Position numbers and translations under genes: made by a program
Source of the DNA: Deinococcus piscis
Lineage (GTDB): Bacteria > Deinococcota > Deinococci > Deinococcales > Deinococcaceae
Length of the DNA stretch: 6,035 nt
Direction: 5' to 3'
Assembly: GCF_014653275.1 (NCBI RefSeq)
Contig: NZ_BNAL01000062.1
Location: forward strand, 1-6,035
In this document: positions 1-5,434 of the stretch, piece by piece
Numbering within the stretch: the first letter of the stretch is position 1
How the letters are laid out: each line of letters begins with the position of its first letter
The notes under the pieces: model-generated
What the model was told of the DNA's origin: nothing
Databases searched by the model: none
The model's input: the letters and a program-made list of their open reading frames with translations, nothing else

Positions 1-216
1 CTGGGTTAAACTGCTTAAAGCTACGGAATCTTCGAACGTAGCCTGAAGGATTTTCCGTACCACTACCTTCAGCTCGTAACGCGGATGGCCCAGATGTTGC
101 TCAAAGGTACCGATGAGCGTTTCGGCCAGTTCAAGGTTGCCGGGAGTCGCCTTCAAGCGGCGCGGTTCGACCACGCCCCCCTTCACCCGGAAGCTCAGCA
201 ACTCAGTGGGGAGCAT
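1..216 (-). CDS. Bax1-like nuclease (DUF790 family), N-terminal 72 codons only
   Basis: Translating the minus strand from the ATG at 216-214 gives 72 uninterrupted codons running off the window edge, beginning MLPTELLSFRVKGG and continuing VEPRRLKAT, then a helical stretch with ELKVVVRKILQ. This start matches my memory of the DUF790 family, whose archaeal member Bax1 is a nuclease that binds XPB helicase; the pair can unwind and incise DNA. The position directly after an XPB-like helicase supports the call strongly. A strong Shine-Dalgarno (GGGAGGAG, 230-223) lies inside the end of the helicase gene, 6 bases before the ATG, and the two genes overlap by 14 bases, so coupled translation in fixed ratio is likely. 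The catalytic nuclease domain of Bax1 is C-terminal and therefore outside this window, so activity cannot be judged. The gene is cut by the window, not visibly broken. Confidence 0.8.
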   Translation of the reverse strand, partial: MLPTELLSFRVKGGVVEPRRLKATPGNLELAETLIGTFEQHLGHPRYELKVVVRKILQATFEDSVALSSLTQ

Positions 217-1615
217 TGAGCTCCTCCCAGGAAGTGATGGAGACATCTGGCATATTCCCAGGTTGCCACTGTCCGCGGCGCTGCTGGCTGACCCGCTCCT
301 CGGTGGTGCCTTCAGTGATGATCTCGTAAAGCACCGCTTTCTTCCCCTGGGCTTTCCGCAGAATGCGGCCCAGGCGCTGAATATGCTCACGCTCAGTAGA
401 AGTGCCGGAAAGCACCACCGCTACGCTGGCTTCAGGCACATCGACCCCTTCGTTCAGTACTCGGCTGGTGACCAGCAGGCGGTACTCGCCGGAGCGGAAC
501 CGCTCCAGCAATCCGTGCCGCTCTTTGGTGGGAGTCTGGTGGGTGATGGCCGGAATCAGGAACTCGCGGCTGATGCGGTACACCGTGACGTTGTCGTTGG
601 TAAAGATGATGGTCCGCTCCTCCGGGTGCTGGGCCAGAAGTTCTTCCAGGACCCGCAACTTGCCTTCTGTCCCATAGGCGATGCTCTTGGCCTCTTTGTG
701 CGCCAGGAAGGCCCTGCGGCCTTCCACCGTACCGCTGGCACGAATGAATTCCTGCCAGCCTTTCAGCGAGCCGATCCGGATACCGTAGGTCCGCAGATAG
801 TCGTTGCGTAGGGCCATCAAACTGTCATAGCGCCCCTGCTCGCTGGGACTGAGCTTCACCCGGATGATGACCTCCCGGTAGTCGGCCAGAGTGTCGCCGG
901 ACAGGTCTTCAGACGACACGGCGTAGACCACAGGACCGACCAGTCGGTCCAGATCTGCTTCCCTCCCGTCACTGCGTTTGGGGGTGGCGGTGAGACCCAG
1001 CCGGTAAGGAGCAATGCACATCTCCGCGATGGAGCGGTTGAAGTCAGACGGCAGGTGATGCACCTCGTCGAAGATCAGGGTGGCGTAGCGGCCCGCCAGT
1101 TCCTCAGCGTGGATCGCGGCAGAGTCATAGGTGGACACCAGTAAGGGCGTTTCATCGTGGCTGCCTCCTCCCAGCAGACCAATGTTGGTGTCGGGGAAGG
1201 CGGCCAGCAGACCGGTGTACCACTGCTGCAGGAGGTCCAGGGTTGGGACACAGATGAGGGCACTGCGGGGAGTATCCTTCAGGGCCAGCTGGGCCACCAG
1301 GGTTTTTCCAGCCCCGGTGGGCAAGACGACGACACCCTGCCGGCCAGCCTGTTTCCAGGCATTGAGGGCTTCGCTCTGGTGACGGTAAGGGGTGATCTCA
1401 CGGGCGTAAGTGAGTTGGAGATCACTGAATCCCCGGGCGCGGTCCCCGAACTCAAAGCCTGCTTGCTTCAGCCCCAGGGCGATGTCCCGGTACCTCATGC
1501 CCATGGCCCGCCAGGACTGACTGCGCTCATCCCAGATGAAGTAGTGTCTGACCACTTCTGGTGGGTCTTGCATGATCAGGGTGCCGCGGTCCAGCCGGAG
1601 GATAGGTCCGCTCAA
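203..1615 (-). CDS. XPB-like superfamily 2 DNA helicase (DEAD/DEAH family)
   Basis: A 470-residue ATP-dependent DNA helicase with the superfamily 2 motifs in order: Q-like YRHQ (77-80), motif I LPTGAGKT (98-105), Ia VPTLDLLQQW (123-132), II DEVH (183-186), III LTATP (208-212), then DGRE (216-219), which sits where XPB proteins carry their RED-type motif, IV IIFTND (336-341), V SRVLNEGVDVPEA (384-396) and VI QRLGRILR (413-420). The N-terminal LRLDRGTL resembles the damage-recognition domain start of archaeal XPB. The insert at about 250-310 fits a thumb-like region. The start is TTG at 1615, with no clear Shine-Dalgarno, but its TGA-overlap with the upstream gene (TTGA) and the conserved RLDRGTL favour it over the ATG at codon 15. 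The next gene encodes a Bax1-like nuclease, so this is probably the motor of a helicase-nuclease repair complex. No motif is missing. Family-level assignment is firm; the exact substrate is not. Confidence 0.93.
   Translation of the reverse strand: MSGPILRLDRGTLIMQDPPEVVRHYFIWDERSQSWRAMGMRYRDIALGLKQAGFEFGDRARGFSDLQLTYAREITPYRHQSEALNAWKQAGRQGVVVLPTGAGKTLVAQLALKDTPRSALICVPTLDLLQQWYTGLLAAFPDTNIGLLGGGSHDETPLLVSTYDSAAIHAEELAGRYATLIFDEVHHLPSDFNRSIAEMCIAPYRLGLTATPKRSDGREADLDRLVGPVVYAVSSEDLSGDTLADYREVIIRVKLSPSEQGRYDSLMALRNDYLRTYGIRIGSLKGWQEFIRASGTVEGRRAFLAHKEAKSIAYGTEGKLRVLEELLAQHPEERTIIFTNDNVTVYRISREFLIPAITHQTPTKERHGLLERFRSGEYRLLVTSRVLNEGVDVPEASVAVVLSGTSTEREHIQRLGRILRKAQGKKAVLYEIITEGTTEERVSQQRRGQWQPGNMPDVSITSWEELNAPH
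223..230 (-). promoter_or_regulatory. Shine-Dalgarno for the Bax1-like gene, inside the helicase gene
   Basis: The minus strand reads GGGAGGAG followed by six bases (CTCA preceded by the last bases of the purine run) and then ATG at 216. It lies within codons for the last residues of the helicase (WEEL). This is the best ribosome-binding site on the minus strand of the window and fixes the start of the downstream gene despite the 14-base overlap. Confidence 0.8.
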
Positions 1616-1920
1616 GCGGAAACCAGGGCAGGCTGAATGGGAATCAGCTCCAGATCGCCACCAGTGACTTTGAGGCTGAGCTGCTCAACCCCTTTAAGCT
1701 GACCGATTAGGGCACCGATAGGCCAAACAGCTTCACTGCCATCAGGGAGGAGTAGATGTGCTTCCTGATCATCCATCCAGAGGATGTCCACGATTTCAGG
1801 CGCCGGGTCCTTGTCCACGTTGCTTGTCTCAGACCAGGGGCTGGTGTTCACAGATGCAGAGTAAAGGGTTTTGCGGGTGCACGTGTGAGGCACGCTTGAT
1901 TTGAAGTCGGGAATGGGCAC
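1612..1920 (-). CDS. Small uncharacterised protein upstream of the XPB-like helicase; start uncertain
   Basis: An open frame of 102 codons from a GTG at 1920 ends at TGA 1614-1612, overlapping the helicase TTG start by 4 bases, which supports it being a real, cotranscribed gene. I do not recognise the product. The last 60 residues look like a compact beta-rich acidic domain: IVDILWMDDQ, AHLLLPDGSEAVWPIGAL, LSLKVTGGDLELIPI. The first 40 residues are rich in Ser, Thr and Lys and look unlike a folded or conserved domain. No Shine-Dalgarno precedes GTG 1920. Later candidate starts are GTG at codon 35 (near 1818), GTG at codon 44 (near 1791) and ATG at codon 49 (1776), so the true protein may be only 54 to 68 residues. 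There is no signal peptide or membrane segment. A role as an accessory to the helicase-nuclease pair is guessed from position only. Confidence 0.55.
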   Translation of the reverse strand: MPIPDFKSSVPHTCTRKTLYSASVNTSPWSETSNVDKDPAPEIVDILWMDDQEAHLLLPDGSEAVWPIGALIGQLKGVEQLSLKVTGGDLELIPIQPALVSA

Positions 1921-2103
1921 TGGACCGGTCAGCGTTCAGTCCTGCTGTGTTGAGAGAGTCGGCCCGCATACACCCGCGTTGAGGTGTTTCAATCCCCGAA
2001 CGGCGGAGAATACGGTTGCATCCTTCCTGTCACCAGGGAACTGAGGTTGGCATCTCAAAAGGATTCAGCTTCCGAGGTGGTTCACTTGATGTCCGGGCCC
2101 GCG
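1921..2103. other. Intergenic gap between nuclease-helicase and the XPB operon
   Basis: This stretch has no gene I can support. On the minus strand a weak promoter candidate is GTGACA (2033-2028) and TATTCT (2012-2007) with a short 15-base spacer; it would drive the small gene and helicase. An imperfect hairpin at 2024-2040 pairs TTC-CTG with CAG-GAA around a GTGA loop and one bulged C, but has no T-run, so it is a poor intrinsic terminator. GACCGGTC (1923-1930) is a palindrome just before the GTG start. A CRISPR-repeat-like sequence lies at 1986-2022. Confidence 0.4.
1986..2022 (-). repeat. Solitary CRISPR-repeat-like sequence (37 bases)
   Basis: On the plus strand it opens GTTTCAATCCCCGAACG and closes GGTTGCATC; read on the minus strand it ends in GGGGATTGAAAC. 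Many type I and III CRISPR repeats of 36-37 bases have exactly this frame: GTTGCAAC-like at one end and GATTGAAAC at the other. There is only one copy in the window and no second copy at spacer distance, so it is not an array. It could be an orphan repeat, a relic of an array, or coincidence. Confidence 0.35.
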
Positions 2104-4344
2104 CTACTCCACATCGTCCAGTTGCCTCCTGGGCTGACGGTAAGTGAAACGCAGGGTATCTCCAGCTGTGATCACACGCTTTATCTCACCCGTCAGAGGC
2201 AGCCCAGCCATCCCCGCGCCACTCAGGTGAACCCAGCCGCGACTGCGGCTGATCCCAACGAACAGCTGATTGCGCAGTTTGATGCTGTCCTCCTGCGCTG
2301 CAATGTGGTCAAGACCGACCACATACACCACGTCCGCTTCATTCCCCTTGGCCTGCATCACCGGGCTGACCGTCACCGCCCCATCGCGCCAGAAGCCGTT
2401 GGGATCAGTATTCGGCCACTTCTGTTTAGGGACATTGACATCCTTGTTGCCGGGCAGATAGACACTAATGCCAGCTTTCCGCAGGGCCTGGAAGACCTCG
2501 CGCTGCAGATTGTATGGCTGCCATTCCAGACCCGGCGTCACCACCAACAGATGACGGCTGGGCTGAAGTCCCCCTTCAGTCAAGTCATGCTGGATGGAGT
2601 TCACCAGTGCCCTCAGTTCAGCCTGACGGTCGGGATAATGCTGAAAAGTCACCAACGGTTCATCGGTGAACTGGACCAGCGGATTGGGGGAATTCGCAGC
2701 TGAGCGGGTCAGGGTCACCTCACTCCCGCTTTGGAATCTGCCTTCCACTTCATAGCCAATGGCGGTCCAGTCTTTTTTGTTGGTCAACCCAGCCAGCATG
2801 CCTGCTTCCCGCAAGAGGCCCATGCCGAGTGCATGGGCCGCCAGCAACACTGGACCGGGCGTCCGGTAACAGCGGTTCATGATCTCCGACTTCTTGATGC
2901 CACCCTTATACGAAGCGCCCGCACCAAACACCTGCGCTCCTGCATCCCCGAATAGAGCTCTTGCCGTCGGAATGGTCAGGGTATCGAGTGACTGGGCTTC
3001 GTCATAGGCCCAGATCAGTCGCCGGGCTTCCGCCTCCCCAGTGTCTAACAGTGCGTCGCGGGCCACTGGCCGTAGGGACTGATAGGCCATCCAGTAGAAC
3101 GCCTGCTTTTCTTCAAAGGAGAGTTCTGCTTTCTCGTGGACCAGGTCCTGACCTTCGTCAATCAGGACCGCGTCGAAGATCTGTAGGGACTGGCCAGTTG
3201 CCTTGGCGTCATCAAGCAGGGCTTTACAGGCAAATAGCAGCTTCGCTGTGGGCGAAGCGTCGGGTGTGTTGGCGACCGTCAGCGGCTCCACCCCAATCTG
3301 TGAAGCCAGGCTTCTGTAGAAGCCTGGCTGATCCTTGGACCCCCAGGCATGCAGGATGCGCAGCCGATGCTGGGCACTGTCCAGAGTGACCTCCCCATTG
3401 GTGGCTTGTTTCAGCCAATGATTCACCTGAAATTTAATCTGGTCGTAGAGCGAACGCGAGAAGAAGACCAGCGCGATGTTCCAGTCCGGGTGCCGCAGGT
3501 GCATGTTGGCGGCTTTCTGAGCCAATAACACCGTCTTGCCACTGCCAGCAATCCCCCGGATGCGTTGGGGACCCGGTGGAATGGTTTTGGCAATCAACTC
3601 CTGCTGTAGATCGAAGGCGTGCAGATGCCGAGCGGTGCGGGCGATCAGATCAATCTTGCGCCGAGACTCCAGCGGAGCCTGTAGGTAACGGACTTGCCGT
3701 TTAGGGACACTGCCACTGGTCCCCAGCGCTCGGCGCAGATTTAACCAGTCCTCGTCATTGAGAGCTTCTCCATACCGTACGGGTGGAGTCAATTCCAGCG
3801 CCCGGCGCAGTTGCGCCGGGGTCAGCTGATCTGCAAAGAGCATGGGGACATCACTCAGGAGAGTGCCAAAGCGCTCGTTCCAGGCCTCCCGCGTGATCAG
3901 TGGCACCGCCACAATGGCGCGGGTGGCCAGTTGGGTAAGACCTGATTTGCGGACGGCCACTTCTCCCAGTGCCTGAGCCTGCTTACGAGCTTGCTCGTAA
4001 GGATTGAGGTGTGTCTTGCCGTAATAGGGTCGGGTGAGGTCCCAGCGGTAACCAGTGACTGCACCAATGATATCGAGAGGCAAACTCTTCACCTCAATGA
4101 CAACCAGGCCCAGCTCTGGGTCGGCCACCAGGATGTCCGGCTCGCGGACCGTCTCTCTTGTAACCAGGGGATACTTCCAGAAGCCCAGGGCTTCATCTCC
4201 TGCGTAGGCCGCCTTGACCGCTTCAAAGACTTTGACCTCGCCTGCTTCGCCCGCGCCCCCAAAGGCCTCAGTCACAATAAATTCCGCCACGTTGATTGCA
4301 GGGTAGCGCATCCAATCTGTCTGCTTTGGCAAAATTGCGGACAT
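2104..4344 (-). CDS. NERD-type nuclease fused to superfamily 1 (UvrD-like) helicase
   Basis: A 746-residue fusion. Residues about 18-135 form a NERD-like PD-(D/E)xK nuclease: GEAGEVKVFEAV (32-43), EPD with D70, then VVIEVK with E84 and K86, and NPYEQARKQ (114-122). Residues about 255-740 are a superfamily 1 helicase: Walker A GIAGSGKT (264-271), Walker B LIDEGQD (394-400), motif III-like IWAYDEAQSL (444-453), NRCYRTP (490-496), motif V AKGNEADVV (665-673) and motif VI VGISRSRGW (697-705). All key residues look intact, so it should bind ATP, translocate on DNA and cut. The ATG at 4344 lacks a Shine-Dalgarno; ATG at codon 12 is an alternative. It is transcribed toward the XPB-like operon with a 183-base gap. 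Nuclease-helicase fusions of this general kind occur in repair and in antiphage defence (for example the Nhi type), so a defence role is plausible but unproven. The gene carries many perfect inverted repeats. Confidence 0.92.
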   Translation of the reverse strand: MSAILPKQTDWMRYPAINVAEFIVTEAFGGAGEAGEVKVFEAVKAAYAGDEALGFWKYPLVTRETVREPDILVADPELGLVVIEVKSLPLDIIGAVTGYRWDLTRPYYGKTHLNPYEQARKQAQALGEVAVRKSGLTQLATRAIVAVPLITREAWNERFGTLLSDVPMLFADQLTPAQLRRALELTPPVRYGEALNDEDWLNLRRALGTSGSVPKRQVRYLQAPLESRRKIDLIARTARHLHAFDLQQELIAKTIPPGPQRIRGIAGSGKTVLLAQKAANMHLRHPDWNIALVFFSRSLYDQIKFQVNHWLKQATNGEVTLDSAQHRLRILHAWGSKDQPGFYRSLASQIGVEPLTVANTPDASPTAKLLFACKALLDDAKATGQSLQIFDAVLIDEGQDLVHEKAELSFEEKQAFYWMAYQSLRPVARDALLDTGEAEARRLIWAYDEAQSLDTLTIPTARALFGDAGAQVFGAGASYKGGIKKSEIMNRCYRTPGPVLLAAHALGMGLLREAGMLAGLTNKKDWTAIGYEVEGRFQSGSEVTLTRSAANSPNPLVQFTDEPLVTFQHYPDRQAELRALVNSIQHDLTEGGLQPSRHLLVVTPGLEWQPYNLQREVFQALRKAGISVYLPGNKDVNVPKQKWPNTDPNGFWRDGAVTVSPVMQAKGNEADVVYVVGLDHIAAQEDSIKLRNQLFVGISRSRGWVHLSGAGMAGLPLTGEIKRVITAGDTLRFTYRQPRRQLDDVE
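2817..2839. repeat. Inverted repeat, 9-base arms, 5-base loop, inside the nuclease-helicase gene
   Basis: GGCCCATGC (2817-2825) and GCATGGGCC (2831-2839) are perfect reverse complements with CGAGT between them. On the message it would make a stable GC-rich hairpin within codons of about residues 502-510. Confidence 0.85.
3304..3329. repeat. 26-base perfect palindrome with 2-base centre, inside the nuclease-helicase gene
   Basis: The left arm AGCCAGGCTTCT (3304-3315) and right arm AGAAGCCTGGCT (3318-3329) are exact reverse complements separated by GT. It encodes roughly residues 339-347 (PGFYRSLA) between the Walker A and Walker B motifs. A 12-base perfect arm with a 2-base centre is not expected by chance in a window of this size. 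It could be a protein-binding site, form a hairpin in the message, or be a relic of an inserted palindromic element. Confidence 0.9.
3801..3820. repeat. 20-base palindrome inside the nuclease-helicase gene
   Basis: Arms CCCGGCGCA (3801-3809) and TGCGCCGGG (3812-3820) are perfect reverse complements around GT. It encodes about residues 175-182 of the nuclease-helicase (TPAQLRRAL). Confidence 0.85.
3982..4001. repeat. 20-base palindrome inside the nuclease-helicase gene
   Basis: Arms CTTACGAGC (3982-3990) and GCTCGTAAG (3993-4001) are perfect reverse complements around TT. It overlaps the codons for YEQARKQ (about 115-121), a conserved part of the NERD-like domain, so protein sequence alone may explain part of it. 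Confidence 0.85.
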
Positions 4345-4478
4345 CGTTGCAAAGTTGCAAAAGGTGATTGTGATTCTAGAGCATTGACAAAAGGACGCTT
4401 TGTCTTTTTGGCGAACGGAGTGAGTGCAAAACAGTGAGCAGGACGGAGAATGGAGCCATGCGGAGTGGGATTCTACGC
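4345..4478 (-). promoter_or_regulatory. Upstream region of the nuclease-helicase gene, with tandem and inverted repeats
   Basis: Immediately before the start codon, the minus strand has two tandem copies of TTTGCAAC (4361-4354 and 4353-4346), one base from the ATG. Further upstream an inverted repeat has arms GACAAA (4386-4391) and TTTGTC (4399-4404) with a 7-base centre. TAGAAT (minus strand 4378-4373) is a possible -10 hexamer, but no good -35 stands 16-18 bases from it. No Shine-Dalgarno is visible. These repeats are candidate operators controlling the nuclease-helicase. The region ends at the insertion sequence, so any promoter parts farther upstream have been moved away by 846 bases plus the duplicated target. 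Confidence 0.4.
4474..4478. repeat. Target-site duplication, left copy (TACGC)
   Basis: TACGC immediately precedes the left terminal repeat and is matched by TACGC at 5325-5329 after the right terminal repeat. Confidence 0.8.
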
Positions 4479-4494
4479 ACGCCGTTTAGGGCCT
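4479..4494 (+). repeat. Left terminal inverted repeat of the insertion sequence
   Basis: ACGCCGTTTAGGGCCT, an exact reverse complement of 5309-5324; matching stops at the next base. Confidence 0.92.
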
Positions 4495-4543
4495 GCCTCA
4501 ACTCTGGCGAACTGCGTCTCAGGCACATAAAAATAGAGACGAC

Positions 4544-5317
4544 ATGGCTAAATATCGTCTCCACCATAGTTTAGGACGTCGACACGTCATTCGCCACCTC
4601 TATCTCTGGGCCAGGAAGCACTTCAGTGACCGGAAATCCTGCCAGCACCAGAAGGTCACAGATGCCATGCTGGTTGCTCTGCTGCTCTCCCGTCTCATCT
4701 TCAAGCATCCATTTGCTTCCATCTGGTGGAACATCCTCAAGGAAGACCGTCCCGGTCTTCCTTCCTACACACAGGCTTACACCAGGGGCATCAAGCTTTT
4801 ACCACTCTTGGAACATGTTGCCAGCCCAGCTCAGCCGTGCGCCGAGGTTGTGATTGATTCGATGCCCCTCCCCATTTGCCGTCCCAAACGCACTCATCTT
4901 TGTCAATTCCCAGGAGCAAAGTGGGGTTTCGGAACTCAGGGTGAGTTCTTCGGATACAAGTTGCACGCCTGGGTCACACCAGGTGGACAAATCGTTCAGT
5001 ACGTCATCCGACCTGCAAACCTCCACGACGTTACGGTGAGTTACGAGCTGAATCTCAGGTGGCCAGAGTTTGAAGGCCCAACCATCATTGGCGACAAAGG
5101 CTATTGCTGTCTAGGCTACGTGTATCCACCCAAGAAGAACACCAAATACGACACGGGATGGCGAGATTCTCGCCATCCCAGAATTCGCAAACGCATTGAA
5201 ACGGTCTTCTCTGCGCTCGTAGAAGCGCAAATTCGTTCCGTTCAGACCAAAACTCTGGCGTCACTCAAGCTCCGCGTCGTTCTGGCTGTACTCGCGCACA
5301 ACCTCGCTAGGCCCTAA
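4544..5317 (+). CDS. DDE transposase, IS982-family-like
   Basis: A 257-residue transposase that would cut and rejoin the ends of its own element. Likely catalytic residues are D105 in VIDSMPLPIC, D184 in IIGDKGY and E219 in RKRIETVFS. The D-S-x-P-x-P-x-C segment, GYKLHAWVTPGG (137-148) with RPANLHD (156-162), and the C-terminal IETVFSALVE plus VLAHNL fit IS982. The N-terminal part (about 35-90, KVTDAMLVALLL and LPSYTQAYTR) also matches the family layout. The second D and the E are 34 residues apart, shorter than I recall for IS982, and the protein is short for the family; related DDE groups such as IS5 are the alternative. The ATG at 4544 has only a weak purine run (AGAGACGAC) in front. The coding sequence is intact and uses fewer G/C third positions than the minus-strand genes, consistent with transfer. 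A strong hairpin lies within it at 5155-5179. Confidence 0.92.
   Translation: MAKYRLHHSLGRRHVIRHLYLWARKHFSDRKSCQHQKVTDAMLVALLLSRLIFKHPFASIWWNILKEDRPGLPSYTQAYTRGIKLLPLLEHVASPAQPCAEVVIDSMPLPICRPKRTHLCQFPGAKWGFGTQGEFFGYKLHAWVTPGGQIVQYVIRPANLHDVTVSYELNLRWPEFEGPTIIGDKGYCCLGYVYPPKKNTKYDTGWRDSRHPRIRKRIETVFSALVEAQIRSVQTKTLASLKLRVVLAVLAHNLARP
5155..5179 (+). repeat. 11-base perfect inverted repeat within the transposase gene
   Basis: GGGATGGCGAG (5155-5165) and CTCGCCATCCC (5169-5179) are perfect reverse complements separated by ATT. In the message this is a stable GC-rich hairpin. It encodes about residues 204-212 (TGWRDSRHP), between the second catalytic D and the E. It may slow translation or dampen transposase expression; that is inference. 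Confidence 0.88.
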
Positions 5318-5324
5318 ACGGCGT
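5309..5324 (-). repeat. Right terminal inverted repeat of the insertion sequence
   Basis: AGGCCCTAAACGGCGT, the exact reverse complement of the left end. The transposase stop codon TAA (5315-5317) lies within it. Confidence 0.92.
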
Positions 5325-5329
5325 TACGC
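5325..5329. repeat. Target-site duplication, right copy (TACGC)
   Basis: This copy directly follows the right terminal repeat. It forms one arm of TACGC-ATA-GCGTA (5325-5337), so the insertion hit the arm of a small palindrome. Confidence 0.8.
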
Positions 5330-5434
5330 ATAGCGTAATTTAGAGAACTGCTCTAGGAGGGCAAGTACACTTCCACCTTGACAGATACCAGGGCTCAGCT
5401 CTGCTTCTGATAGGTGTCCCCCACAAAGTTACCA
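5330..5434. other. Short gap between the insertion sequence and the iterons
   Basis: No gene found. A perfect -35-like TTGACA stands at 5378-5383, but no -10 hexamer lies 16-18 bases after it. AGGAGG at 5355-5360 looks like a ribosome-binding site but has no start codon or open frame at the right distance. TAGAG/CTCTA (5341-5355) is a small inverted repeat. Confidence 0.5.

Larger units (their letters stand above)
4479..5324 (+). mobile_element. Complete IS982-family-like insertion sequence, 846 bases
   Basis: The ends are perfect 16-base terminal inverted repeats: ACGCCGTTTAGGGCCT at 4479-4494 and its reverse complement at 5309-5324. TACGC directly flanks both sides (4474-4478 and 5325-5329), a 5-base target duplication. 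One transposase gene fills the interior, and its stop codon lies in the right repeat. The element is shorter than usual for IS982 (about 1 kb, from memory). Intact ends, target duplication and open reading frame point to a recent, possibly active insertion. It separates the nuclease-helicase gene from the plasmid origin. Confidence 0.9.

Noticed and set aside
113..811. A 232-codon open frame on the plus strand
   Set aside because: It lies opposite the XPB-like helicase and Bax1-like genes, whose motifs are clear; it has no recognisable domain or ribosome-binding site and is a shadow of GC-rich coding sequence.
1157..1636. A 159-codon open frame on the plus strand
   Set aside because: Opposite helicase motifs I and Ia; composition is that of an antisense frame.
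1984..2703. A 239-codon open frame on the plus strand
   Set aside because: It is opposite the C-terminal part of the nuclease-helicase, which carries helicase motifs V and VI; no domain is visible in the plus-strand frame.
3991..4437. A 148-codon open frame on the plus strand spanning the upstream region of the nuclease-helicase
   Set aside because: Most of it is antisense to the NERD-like domain and the remainder is intergenic; no domain or Shine-Dalgarno seen.
4345..4478. Radiation/desiccation response motif of Deinococcus upstream of the nuclease-helicase
   Set aside because: The GACAAA/TTTGTC inverted repeat does not match the known 17-base palindromic motif with TTATG and CATAA ends.
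5355..5390. AGGAGG followed by TTGACA as the start of a gene or promoter
   Set aside because: No start codon lies at the right distance from AGGAGG, the frame from TTG at 5378 closes after about ten codons, and TTGACA has no matching -10.
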